Origin: an uncultured Streptomyces sp.
GTDB lineage: Bacteria; Actinomycetota; Actinomycetes; Streptomycetales; Streptomycetaceae
Direction of reading: 5' to 3'
Length of the DNA: 13,206 nt
Assembly: GCA_946480485.1 (NCBI GenBank)
Contig: CAMLJW010000105.1
Coordinates: forward strand, 1-13,206
Shown: piece by piece, positions 1-6,507 of the stretch
Layout: every line of letters begins with the position of its first letter
Position numbering within the stretch: position 1 is the first letter of the stretch
Made by a program: the position numbers and the translations under genes
Notes under the pieces: model-generated
The model's input: only the letters and a program-made list of their open reading frames with translations
The model's database searches: none
What the model was told of the DNA's origin: nothing

Positions 1-109
1 CCGGCGCGGGGGCCCCCCCCCCGGCCACGCCGCGGGGGGCCCCCCCCACCGGGCCGCCCGGGGGGCCCCCCGGCCGCCGGGCAGGCGGGACTTTCGAAAC
101 ACGCCCTAG
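1..109. mobile_element. End of an insertion element or MITE
   Basis: The right edge, about 88-109, reads on the minus strand as CTAGGGCGTGTTTCGAAAGT, which I recognise as an end motif that recurs in Streptomyces genomes next to CTAG targets (IS5-like elements and their non-autonomous derivatives). Interior to it, 1-90 is almost pure G+C, with nested runs such as CCGGGGGGCCCCCCGG, so it is strongly self-complementary. CTAG at 106-109 falls between codons that still read as Xaa-Pro peptidase and a stretch that does not, which fits a CTAG target duplication. No transposase is visible and the other end lies outside the window, so full IS versus MITE cannot be decided. The long C and G runs may be unreliable because they sit at the sequence edge. 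Confidence 0.5.
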
Positions 110-280
110 GAGGGTGAGCCGCTCGGTGTCCGCGGGCGGTGCGTAGCCGGTGAGCCATACGAGGTCGGGCCCCGGCGCGGCCAGCAGGCCGGCGAGCCCC
201 ACGTCGGCGGCCGCTCGCGCGGCGCGCGCCATCCGGGCCCCGTGGTCGTCGGCGGTGAAGGGCACGGGCGTGGCGGTCAT
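107..280 (-). pseudogene. Xaa-Pro peptidase N-terminal fragment, interrupted
   Basis: On the minus strand ATG at 280-278, with GGAGG at 286-290 as ribosome binding site, opens a reading frame of 58 codons. It contains RMARAARAAADVGLAGLLAA followed by GPDLVWLTGYAPPADTERL. The D-L-V-W-L-T-G-Y segment with a following T-E-R-L is typical of the creatinase N-terminal domain of Xaa-Pro aminopeptidase/dipeptidase proteins, cytosolic metallopeptidases that remove N-terminal residues next to proline. The catalytic pita-bread domain should follow but is missing: at codon 58 (CTA of a CTAG) homology stops and the GC-rich element begins. The frame stays open to the window edge, so a fusion product is formally possible, but a functional peptidase is not. 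The start overlaps the stop of the small ORF at 277-660 as ATGA. Confidence 0.6.
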
Positions 281-660
281 CCGGGCCTCCGTAAATCAAA
301 ACGGGCTACGGTCAGCATCCTGCCCGGACAGCGAAGGCGGCGCGAGCCGGTCAACGTTTCCTTCCAGAGTGCGCCGGGGGCTCGCGGGGGTGCGCCTGGG
401 GCCGGCACCAGCTCGGGCGGCACCTTCGGGCCGTGACCCGGGCGGCACAGGCTCGTGGCGACCGTCGTGCGCTCCCACAGGTCGGCGAGGGCACGCTCCG
501 TGGCGTCGGCCGGCAGCGGGATGTCCTCGCCGTCGACACGCATGCAGGCGCAGAGCCGCAGACCGGGGTCCGCCCTGCCCGGTGAAGACGCTGTTGAACA
601 GGCCGCCGCCGGTGGCAGTTCGCGCACGTTTCGGCGGGCGTGGCACCCGCAACTGCACAT
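277..660 (-). CDS. Small Cys-rich hypothetical protein
   Basis: ORF of 127 codons with ATG at 660-658 and stop TGA at 279-277, which overlaps the ATG of the peptidase fragment as ATGA and suggests translational coupling. I do not recognise the family. The start is MCSCGCHARR and the middle (about residues 34-80) has C-A-C, V-D-G-E-D-I, L-A-D-L-W-E-R-T-T and C-R-P-G-H-G. That middle has strong third-position GC and looks coding. The last 20 or so codons do not: GC3 drops and a TTA codon appears inside what is also the peptidase's upstream region. The true protein may therefore be shorter, frameshifted or degenerate. No good ribosome binding site precedes the ATG. It could be an old remnant rather than a working gene. 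Confidence 0.35.
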   Translation of the reverse strand: MCSCGCHARRNVRELPPAAACSTASSPGRADPGLRLCACMRVDGEDIPLPADATERALADLWERTTVATSLCRPGHGPKVPPELVPAPGAPPRAPGALWKETLTGSRRLRCPGRMLTVARFDLRRPG

Positions 661-772
661 CGCACTCGACAAGTTGAGAATTGCACTGTGGACGGCGCAT
701 GCTGCTCTGAGATAAGTGATCGTGACAGACTGTGGTCGCGACAACCCAAACGCGAGCGTGAGGGGGCAAGAC
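661..772. promoter_or_regulatory. Divergent control region upstream of the XRE regulator
   Basis: The 112 bp between the divergent ATG at 660 and GTG at 773 are less GC-rich than the surroundings, especially around 670-685 (AAGTTGAGAATTGCAC) and 710-718 (AGATAAGTG). This is the natural place for the regulator's own promoter and operator, but I cannot assign a convincing -35/-10 pair. Confidence 0.35.
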
Positions 773-1648
773 GTGACCGCGCAAACCGAGTGGGGCGGTG
801 CCCCTTCCGTACTTCGCATGATCCTCGGCAGGCAACTGGAGGAGCTGCGGACCGGGGCCGGTCTGACGTACGAGCAGGCGGGTGCGGCGATCGGGGTCAG
901 CCATTCCACGATCCGGCGGATGGAATCCGCCAAGGTGGCCCGGCTCAGGCTCACAGACACCGAGAAACTGCTCCAGGTCTACGGCATGACGGACCAGCAG
1001 GAGATCGACACCTTTCTGAAGTCGGTCCGCGAGGCCAACAAGCGCGGCTGGTGGCACACCTATCGTGATGTGCTGCCGGACTGGTTCGCCGCGTATCTGA
1101 GCCTGGAGCAGGCGGCGCTGCAGATCCGGGCGTACGAGGCGCAGTTCGTGCCTGGCCTGCTGCAGACCGAGGACTATGCGCGCGCCCTGCTGAGCGCCGG
1201 CAATCCGCACAGTCCGGCCGAGGCGACCGAGCGCAGGGTCGAGCTCCGCATGCAGCGCCAGGAGCTGCTGTCCCGACCGAAGCCGCCACGCGTGTGGATC
1301 GTGATGGACGAGACGGTGCTGAGGTGGCCGGTCGGCGGGCCCGAGGTGATGCGCGCCCAGGTCGACCACCTGATCGCGGTCAACGCCCTGCCCCATGTGA
1401 CCGTGCAGATCATGCCGTTCAGGAACGGTCCGCATCCGGCCATGCGGGCCGGCGCGTTCCATCTGTTCCGGTTCAGGGCGCGCGAGCTGCCCGACATCGT
1501 CTATCTCAGCGGCCTGGTGGGGGCCGTGTATCTCGACAAGGAAGACGACGTCCTGGTCCATCGCGAGGCCCTGGACCGGCTGGGCGCCCAGGCGGCGCCC
1601 GCCGGCAGGACCGAGGCTCTCCTCGGTGCGATACGCGAGGAGCTCTGA
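773..1648 (+). CDS. XRE-family regulator with DUF5753 domain
   Basis: A 291-residue protein. An N-terminal helix-turn-helix spans about residues 18-72: LGRQLEELRTGAGLT, then YEQAGAAIGVSHSTIRRME, the usual XRE layout. From about residue 105 to the end it matches the DUF5753 pattern, including LSLEQAALQIRAYEAQFVPG and GLLQTEDYARALL, then WIVMDETVLR, VTVQIMPF and DIVYL. Family knowledge: these are cytosolic DNA-binding regulators, abundant in Streptomyces and usually next to a DUF397 gene, the pair acting like a toxin-antitoxin or developmental switch (the BldB/WhiJ/AbaA groups). GTG 773 was chosen because GAGGGGG at 760-766 is a strong, well-spaced binding site and the length fits the family. 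An upstream GTG at 716 has no such site and would add 19 residues. The DUF397-like ORF starts 2 bases after its stop. Confidence 0.88.
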   Translation: MTAQTEWGGAPSVLRMILGRQLEELRTGAGLTYEQAGAAIGVSHSTIRRMESAKVARLRLTDTEKLLQVYGMTDQQEIDTFLKSVREANKRGWWHTYRDVLPDWFAAYLSLEQAALQIRAYEAQFVPGLLQTEDYARALLSAGNPHSPAEATERRVELRMQRQELLSRPKPPRVWIVMDETVLRWPVGGPEVMRAQVDHLIAVNALPHVTVQIMPFRNGPHPAMRAGAFHLFRFRARELPDIVYLSGLVGAVYLDKEDDVLVHREALDRLGAQAAPAGRTEALLGAIREEL

Positions 1649-1650
1649 CA

Positions 1651-1851
1651 GTGCACCCCCACAAAACCAACGGCATGCCGGCCCGGAAACGCGGCACGCA
1701 GGACAGGTACAAGCCGTGGAGCGACGACGCGGGAGCCGCCTGCGTCGAAGTGAAGAAACCGCGTGACGGCGGGTCCCGCGGCGTCAGTCCACCAGATCCC
1801 CGACTGGCCGACTTCCCGGCTTCCCGGCTTCCCGGCTTCCTGGCTCTTTGA
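1651..1851 (+). CDS. DUF397-like small protein
   Basis: A 66-residue ORF starting with GTG 1651, two bases after the stop of the XRE gene. AGGAG at 1638-1642 inside the XRE gene is the ribosome binding site, so translation is probably coupled. Residues about 20-34, YKPWSDDAGAACVEV, resemble the W-x-x-S ... G-G-x-C-V-E-V core of DUF397 proteins, the usual partner of XRE-DUF5753 regulators. The second half is poorly conserved: the expected R-D-S-K-D-P segment is only hinted at (V-S-P-P-D-P), and the last residues come from a four-copy 8-bp repeat (1812-1843). It may be a degenerate or repeat-altered DUF397 protein. Role inferred from family and position only. Confidence 0.55.
   Translation: MHPHKTNGMPARKRGTQDRYKPWSDDAGAACVEVKKPRDGGSRGVSPPDPRLADFPASRLPGFLAL
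1812..1843 (+). repeat. 8-bp tandem repeat, four copies
   Basis: CTTCCCGG occurs three times in a row (1812-1835), followed by a fourth copy with one change, CTTCCTGG (1836-1843). It lies inside the 3' end of the DUF397-like ORF. Because 8 is not a multiple of 3, a change in copy number would shift the reading frame and give a different C-terminus. Confidence 0.85.
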
Positions 1852-1879
1852 CTTTCCGATCCCAACATCCCGATTTTTC

Positions 1880-1908
1880 TTGGGCGTTCATATATTTGTT
1901 GAGCGTTC
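1880..1908 (+). promoter_or_regulatory. Promoter region with 10-bp direct repeat
   Basis: TTGGGCGTTC at 1880-1889 and TTGAGCGTTC at 1899-1908 differ at one base and start 19 bp apart, close to two helical turns. Between them lies the AT-rich CATATATTTG, an unusual stretch here that could hold a -10 element. The block sits 35 bp before the TTG start of the methyltransferase. Tandem half-sites on one face of the helix suit binding by a dimeric regulator; the adjacent XRE protein is the obvious candidate, but that link is inference. Confidence 0.4.
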
Positions 1909-1942
1909 GCACTGAACCGACGACTTGATAGGAGGGGCGGCG

Positions 1943-2758
1943 TTGCCCGACAACGGATGGCCGGCCGACCGTATCGACACCGAGAGCGCACACTCCGCGC
2001 GCATCTACGACTACATCCTCGGCGGAAAGGACTACTACCCCGCGGACAAGGAAGCGGGTGACGCCATGTCGCGGGAGTGGCCCGCCCTGCCGATCCACAT
2101 GCGCGCGAACCGCGACTTCATGAACCGCGCGGTGCGCTGGCTGGCCGAGGAGGCCGGAATACGCCAGTTCCTCGACATCGGCACGGGCATCCCCACCTCC
2201 CCCAACCTCCACGAGATCGCCCAGTCGGTGGCCCCCGATTCCCGGGTCGTCTACGTCGACAACGACCCCATCGTCCTCACCCTCTCCCAGGGCCTGCTGG
2301 CCAGCACCCCCGAGGGCCGGACCTCGTACGTCGAGGCGGACATGCTCGACCCCGCGGGCATCCTCGACGCCCCGGAGTTCCGCGAGACCCTCGACCTCGA
2401 CCAGCCGGTCGCCCTCACCGTGATCGCGATCGTCCACTTCGTGCTGGACGAGGACGACGCGGTCGGCATCGTCCGCCGCCTCCTGGAACCCCTCCCCTCC
2501 GGCAGCTACCTGGCGATGTCCATCGGCACCGCCGAGTTCGCCCCGGAGGAGGTGGGACGCGTCGCGCGCGAGTACGCGGCACGCAACATGCCCATGCGGC
2601 TGCGTACGCACGCGGAGGCCGAGGAGTTCTTCGAGGGCCTCGAACTCGTCGAGCCCGGCATCACCCAGGTCCACAAGTGGCACCCGGACGGCACGAGCAC
2701 GGAGCCCATCCGGGACGAGGACATCGCGATGTACGGGGCGGTGGCACGCAAGTTGTAG
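1943..2758 (+). CDS. DUF574-type SAM-dependent methyltransferase
   Basis: A 271-residue protein starting with TTG 1943, chosen because GGAGGGG at 1931-1937 precedes it at good spacing; an in-frame TTG at 1925 would place that site inside the gene. The N-terminus carries the family signature A-R-I-Y-D-Y-I-L-G-G-K-D-Y-Y (residues 19-32). The SAM-binding motif I is F-L-D-I-G-T-G-I-P-T (76-85), followed by the acidic strand Y-V-D-N-D-P (104-109). Family knowledge: DUF574 / Methyltransf_19 proteins are numerous in actinomycetes, cytosolic, and mostly of unknown substrate; they are often found near XRE-DUF5753 and DUF397 genes, as here. Expression may be driven from the repeat-containing region just upstream, and a hairpin terminator follows. 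Confidence 0.88.
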   Translation: MPDNGWPADRIDTESAHSARIYDYILGGKDYYPADKEAGDAMSREWPALPIHMRANRDFMNRAVRWLAEEAGIRQFLDIGTGIPTSPNLHEIAQSVAPDSRVVYVDNDPIVLTLSQGLLASTPEGRTSYVEADMLDPAGILDAPEFRETLDLDQPVALTVIAIVHFVLDEDDAVGIVRRLLEPLPSGSYLAMSIGTAEFAPEEVGRVAREYAARNMPMRLRTHAEAEEFFEGLELVEPGITQVHKWHPDGTSTEPIRDEDIAMYGAVARKL

Positions 2759-2778
2759 TCGGTTCGGCATCCGCGCCT

Positions 2779-2817
2779 CAGCCCTCCCCCACCGGGTGCC
2801 CCGGGCGGAGAGGGCTG
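2779..2817 (+). terminator. Hairpin terminator after the methyltransferase
   Basis: CAGCCCTC at 2779-2786 pairs perfectly with GAGGGCTG at 2810-2817. The loop contains a second stem, CCGGG with CCCGG. It starts 21 bases after the stop codon. There is no U-tract, which is common for Streptomyces terminators. Confidence 0.6.
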
Positions 2818-3222
2818 GGGCGTTGCTACTCCCGGCTGATCCCCAAGCCTCGGCGACCGAACACCGGCGCACCCCAGCACCGTTCCAGTGAGGTCGGTGA
2901 ACGGCTTCACCGGCACGCTCGGTCCGCCGCCGGGAGTCGTCGCGCGGCTCGCGGTCGGCCAGTCGCCGCACAGCCAAGTGGCCGCGGCGGGGGCACAGTT
3001 CACACGCTGTGCGGTGGTCGGGTGACAGCAGGTGAAATCGCGGGAATGTGGCGCCGACATCACCAAGGTTTTAGGTCTCTCACGTGCGTACGCTCAGTTG
3101 TACGGATAGCATCCGGTGCACCCTTGTGTCGTACTCCACGCGCGCCCAGCCACTGCTTGTGTCTCGCAACCCCCTTCTCCCACAACCCACTTCCGCTCAC
3201 CGCTCACCGCCCTAGGACGACG
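2818..3222 (+). promoter_or_regulatory. Gene-poor leader region upstream of the conservon
   Basis: About 400 bp with no recognisable gene. A strong hairpin lies at 2895-2912: CGGTGAA, loop CGGC, TTCACCG, extendable by a G-T and a G-C pair. A 42-codon GTG ORF at 2897-3025 has high third-position GC, but it has no good binding site and no family I know. From about 3030 composition becomes less GC-rich (GGTTTTAGGTCTCT at 3067-3080, TTGTACGGATAGCAT at 3098-3112), so the cvnA promoter is probably here; TAGCAT at 3107-3112 is a possible -10, with no clear -35. Confidence 0.4.
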
Positions 3223-5706
3223 ATGTCTCCACGGACAGGACCCCGACGCCGTCTCGGCTCCATACGTCTCTCGCTGATCCTTCTGGCGCTGGTCCCCAGC
3301 GTCACCCTCGCCGGCATGTGGGGTCTGACGACGACGCAGATGTTCTCCGAGGGACTGCAGCTACGGGCCCGGACCGAACTGAGCAGGTCCACCGGGGCTC
3401 TGGGCGCCGACGCGACACTCACGCTGCAGAGGGAGCGCGGCCTCTCGGCCGCATGGCTGGCCTCGCCCGGCAGCTCCAGGGCAGCCCTGGACAAACAGCG
3501 GAAGAAGACGGACGCGGAAATCGCGAAACTCGTCGGCCGGTCGGACGCGATCGAGAAGGCCCCCGACCGGATCGGGGCCCGGCTGTACTCGGTCGTCGCC
3601 CAGATGCGGAGCCTGGAGTACTACCGAAACCAGATCGACAACCCCACCGACATCACCGGCGAACAGGCGCTGGACCAGTACACCTTGATCATCGACAACC
3701 AGATCCGCGCCTTCCAGGAGCTCCCCCAGGTCGACGACGGGGATCTCACGTCGCAGGCCGGTCCGCTCCTCGGGCTGGAACACGTCTCGGAACTGGTCTC
3801 CCAGGAGAACGCGCTGCTCAACCTGGCCTGGCCGTCCGGGCAGCTGGACGAGGCGTCGCGGGCCCGTTTCGTCGAGTTGGTGAGCGCTCGACGCTGGCTC
3901 ATCGAGAGCCAGATCACCCCCTCCCTGCGCGGCACGGCGACGAAAGAGACCGAACGCATCCTCCTGGGTCCCAGCTGGCATACCTTGCAGGCCATCGAGA
4001 ATCAGGTGCTCGAGGCCCACACGACGGGCAGCGGCGGTGCCCGGACGGTCGAACTGCCCAACGCGCGGAAACGATGGAACGACGCGTTAAACAACCTCTC
4101 GGCCGACTACCGGGACCTGATCCACCACCAGACCCGAGACCTGCTCGACCGCAGCGGTGACCAGGCCGATGGGCTGCTGCTCAAGGCGGCCGCCCTGAGC
4201 ACCGGCGGGCTCGTGGCCCTGCTGCTGTGCTTCGTGCTGTCCTGGCGCATCACCCGCTCCCTCTTCCGGCGGCTGCGCGGGCTGAGGGTGGCCACACTCG
4301 GCCTGGCTGAGGAGCGCCTGCCCGACGTGGTGGCCCGGCTCGACCGGGGCGAGAAAGTCGACGTGGACTCCGCCACGCCAGAGCTGGACTACGGCCGGGA
4401 CGAACTCGGGCAGGTGGCACAGGCGTTCAACACCGCGCAACGCACCGCGGTCCACACCGCGGTGGAGCTCGCCGACACCCGACGCGGCTTCCAGAAGGTG
4501 ATCCTGGGCATCGCGCGGCAGAGCCAGAACCTGGTCAATCTGCAGCTGAGCAAGCTCGACACGATGGAACGCGAGCACCAGGACCCGAACATCCTCAAGA
4601 GCCTGTACGAACTCGACTCCACCGCGAGCCAGCTCCGCCGCTACGAGGAGAACCTCGTCATCATCAGTGGCGGGCAGCCCCGGCGCAGCTGGACCGATCC
4701 GGTCGCGCTGATCGACATCCTGCGCAGCGCCGTCGGCGAAGTCGCCCAGTACCAGCGGGTTGAAGTGCACACCGACGAGGAGGTGTGCCTCACCCCTCCC
4801 GCGGTGGCGGACGTCATCCATCTGCTGGCCGAACTCATCGACAACGCGACCGCGTACTCCCCCGCCCCCAGCCCGGTCGGTGTGCGGGCCGGGGTAGTGG
4901 CCAAGGGCCTGGTCATCGAGATCGAGGACCGCGGCCTCGGCCTGTCCGAGGACGACTACAAGGCGTTCAACGCCCAGTTGGCGGTGGAGCCGCAGTTCGA
5001 CGTGGTGGCGCTGGCCGACGACCTCCGGCTCGGCATGTTCGTGATCGCCAGGCTGGCCACCCGGCACGGCATCGCCGTCACACTGCGTTCCTCGCCGTAC
5101 GGCGGCACCACGGCGATCGTGCTGATCCCGCTCGACATCGTGGTACGCGAGGAGCCCGACTCGCCCGCCACGGCGAGCCGCCGGGATGCGGAGAGCCCCG
5201 ACTCGACGGACCCGCGGACGACCTCCCCGACGGACTACCCGGCGCGGGAGCCGCGTGTGGCCACGACGAGCTCCGCCGGCGCCTCCGACCCGGGCGAGCA
5301 CGCCCATGAAGCCTCCGTGGCGCTCTTTGCGTCACGGAGGGCCACCACCACTGCCACCGCCGCCGCGCGCCCCGACCCGGGCGCCACGCGGCTCGACGGA
5401 ATCGCTCCGCTGCCGCGCCGGGTCCCGCAGACGAGCCTGGCGGCCGAGTTACTGGAGGACGCCGGGCCCGCCCGGGACGACGACCCCTACGCGGACTTCA
5501 CCGCGGAGAGTGCGGCCTCCTCGCTCTCGAGCTTCCAGCGCGGCACGCTCCAGGCCCGTGACGACGACACCGAGACGCAGTACGACCACGAGGAGACAAC
5601 CGCGTCGGAAGGCCTGGACACGCAGGTCACCGCCGCGGGCCCGGGCGCGCACGTCCCCGCCGCGGACGCTTTTGTCGCCTCGACTCCGCACATAGACCGC
5701 CCATGA
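3223..5706 (+). CDS. cvnA: Conservon sensor kinase-like protein CvnA
   Basis: An 827-residue membrane protein, first gene of the conservon. TM1 is about residues 14-36 after a basic start (PRTGPRRR). The extracellular part (about 37-319) is a nitrate/nitrite-sensing type domain with L-Q-R-E-R-G at 68-73. TM2 is about 320-341, then a HAMP-like linker. The HATPase domain has the N-box H-L-L-A-E-L-I-D-N-A-T-A-Y-S (533-546), D-x-G-x-G (569-573), R-L-G-M-F-V-I-A-R-L-A (602-612) and Y-G-G-T-T-A (626-631). Residues about 645-827 are a charged, probably disordered tail. Family knowledge: CvnA proteins form membrane complexes with CvnB-D, resembling eukaryotic receptor-G-protein systems. The start has AGGA at 3214-3217. 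Two TTA codons (4087-4089 and 5449-5451) imply bldA dependence. Serine 466 sits where many relatives have the histidine of a D-H-L motif. Confidence 0.9.
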   Translation: MSPRTGPRRRLGSIRLSLILLALVPSVTLAGMWGLTTTQMFSEGLQLRARTELSRSTGALGADATLTLQRERGLSAAWLASPGSSRAALDKQRKKTDAEIAKLVGRSDAIEKAPDRIGARLYSVVAQMRSLEYYRNQIDNPTDITGEQALDQYTLIIDNQIRAFQELPQVDDGDLTSQAGPLLGLEHVSELVSQENALLNLAWPSGQLDEASRARFVELVSARRWLIESQITPSLRGTATKETERILLGPSWHTLQAIENQVLEAHTTGSGGARTVELPNARKRWNDALNNLSADYRDLIHHQTRDLLDRSGDQADGLLLKAAALSTGGLVALLLCFVLSWRITRSLFRRLRGLRVATLGLAEERLPDVVARLDRGEKVDVDSATPELDYGRDELGQVAQAFNTAQRTAVHTAVELADTRRGFQKVILGIARQSQNLVNLQLSKLDTMEREHQDPNILKSLYELDSTASQLRRYEENLVIISGGQPRRSWTDPVALIDILRSAVGEVAQYQRVEVHTDEEVCLTPPAVADVIHLLAELIDNATAYSPAPSPVGVRAGVVAKGLVIEIEDRGLGLSEDDYKAFNAQLAVEPQFDVVALADDLRLGMFVIARLATRHGIAVTLRSSPYGGTTAIVLIPLDIVVREEPDSPATASRRDAESPDSTDPRTTSPTDYPAREPRVATTSSAGASDPGEHAHEASVALFASRRATTTATAAARPDPGATRLDGIAPLPRRVPQTSLAAELLEDAGPARDDDPYADFTAESAASSLSSFQRGTLQARDDDTETQYDHEETTASEGLDTQVTAAGPGAHVPAADAFVASTPHIDRP

Positions 5707-5717
5707 AGGACAGAGAA

Positions 5718-6149
5718 ATGACACGCCCCACCCCCACCCCAGCCACGCACAGCCAGCTCGACCAACTGCTCACAGGACTGGTGGACCGGGTCGCCGAGGT
5801 GAACCACGCCGTCGTGCTCTCCGAGGACGGACTGGTCGTCAGCAAGTCCCTGGGGTTCCTGCGCGACGAAGCCGAGCGGTTGGCGGCGACCGCTTCGGGC
5901 CTGATGAGCCTCAGCAAGGGCGTCAGCATGGACTTCCGTGGCGGCCCCGTACGCCAGGCCCTCATCGAGATGGCCAACTGCTATCTGCTCCTCACCTCGG
6001 CCGGCCCCGGCGCCCACCTCGTCGTGCTGACCGACCAGGGCGCAGACGTAGGCGTGGTGGCGTACCAGATGAACATGCTGGTGAAGAAGATCGGCGAGCA
6101 CCTGAGCGCGGCCCCGCGTGACACGGTCACCGCCTGCAACGGCGAGTGA
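5718..6149 (+). CDS. cvnB: Roadblock/LC7 protein CvnB
   Basis: A 143-residue cytosolic protein. The body fits the roadblock/LC7 fold: LDQLLTGLVDRVAEVNHAVV, then LSEDGLVVSKSLG, a helix L-A-A-T-A-S-G-L-M-S-L-S-K-G, and strands ending Y-L-L-L-T-S-A and H-L-V-V-L-T-D. Family knowledge: CvnB is thought to act as an effector or GTPase-activating partner for CvnD, as MglB does for MglA. ATG 5718 is preferred because AAGGA at 5706-5710 precedes it by 7 bases. An in-frame ATG at 5703 overlaps the cvnA stop as ATGA and would add five residues. Either way it is coupled to cvnA, and cvnC follows after one base. Confidence 0.92.
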   Translation: MTRPTPTPATHSQLDQLLTGLVDRVAEVNHAVVLSEDGLVVSKSLGFLRDEAERLAATASGLMSLSKGVSMDFRGGPVRQALIEMANCYLLLTSAGPGAHLVVLTDQGADVGVVAYQMNMLVKKIGEHLSAAPRDTVTACNGE

Positions 6150-6150
6150 G

Positions 6151-6507
6151 GTGAGCGGAGGCGACGCGGCCGGCCGTCTGGTACGGCCGTTCACGCTGAC
6201 CGGTGGCCGGACGCGGCCGGACCGCACCGACTTCACCCTCATCACGGCGGTGACCGCGGTGGATCCACCGCCCTCCTGGGGCGTCCGGCCGCAGCCCGAA
6301 CACACACGCATTTTGCGCCTGTGCGCGCGGCCGGTCGCCGTCGCGGAGGTCGCCGCTCATCTCGACCTCCCGGTGAGCGTGGTCGCCATCCTGCTCTGCG
6401 ACCTGCTGCAGGCGCATCGGATCACCGTCCACCCGCCCCGCCCCGTCTCGAAAACCACGCACTTGGAACTGCTTCAGAAAGTGAGGGACGGCCTTGGCCG
6501 GCTCTGA
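6151..6507 (+). CDS. cvnC: DUF742 protein CvnC
   Basis: A 118-residue protein starting with GTG 6151, one base after the cvnB stop; the binding site is weak, so translation is probably coupled. It has the DUF742 layout: R-P-F-T-L-T-G-G-R-T-R-P near the start (about residues 12-23), D-F-T-L-I-T-A-V, an E-H-T-R-I-L-R-L-C helix, then a helix-turn-helix-like VAEVAAHLDLPVSVVAILLC with D-L-L-Q-A-H-R-I. Family knowledge: CvnC occurs in essentially every conservon and binds the other Cvn proteins; its biochemical role is not settled. The 3' end overlaps cvnD by 14 bases. Confidence 0.9.
   Translation: MSGGDAAGRLVRPFTLTGGRTRPDRTDFTLITAVTAVDPPPSWGVRPQPEHTRILRLCARPVAVAEVAAHLDLPVSVVAILLCDLLQAHRITVHPPRPVSKTTHLELLQKVRDGLGRL

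Noticed and set aside
716..772. Earlier GTG start for the XRE regulator
   Set aside because: No ribosome binding site precedes it, while GTG 773 has GAGGGGG and gives the usual family length.
1784..2977. Long minus-strand frame opposite the methyltransferase
   Set aside because: It is a mirror of the coding strand in high-GC DNA, with no domain and no ribosome binding site.
2077..3222. Open frame running from inside the methyltransferase gene into cvnA, which would give a protein of over 1200 residues
   Set aside because: The part before 3223 is an Arg/Pro-rich shadow frame of the methyltransferase and of intergenic DNA. The CvnA membrane start at 3223 has a binding site and fits the family.
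4087..5307. Minus-strand frame of 406 codons opposite cvnA
   Set aside because: Typical GC-rich antisense shadow, rich in His/Gln/Arg/Gly, and it covers conserved kinase motifs on the other strand.
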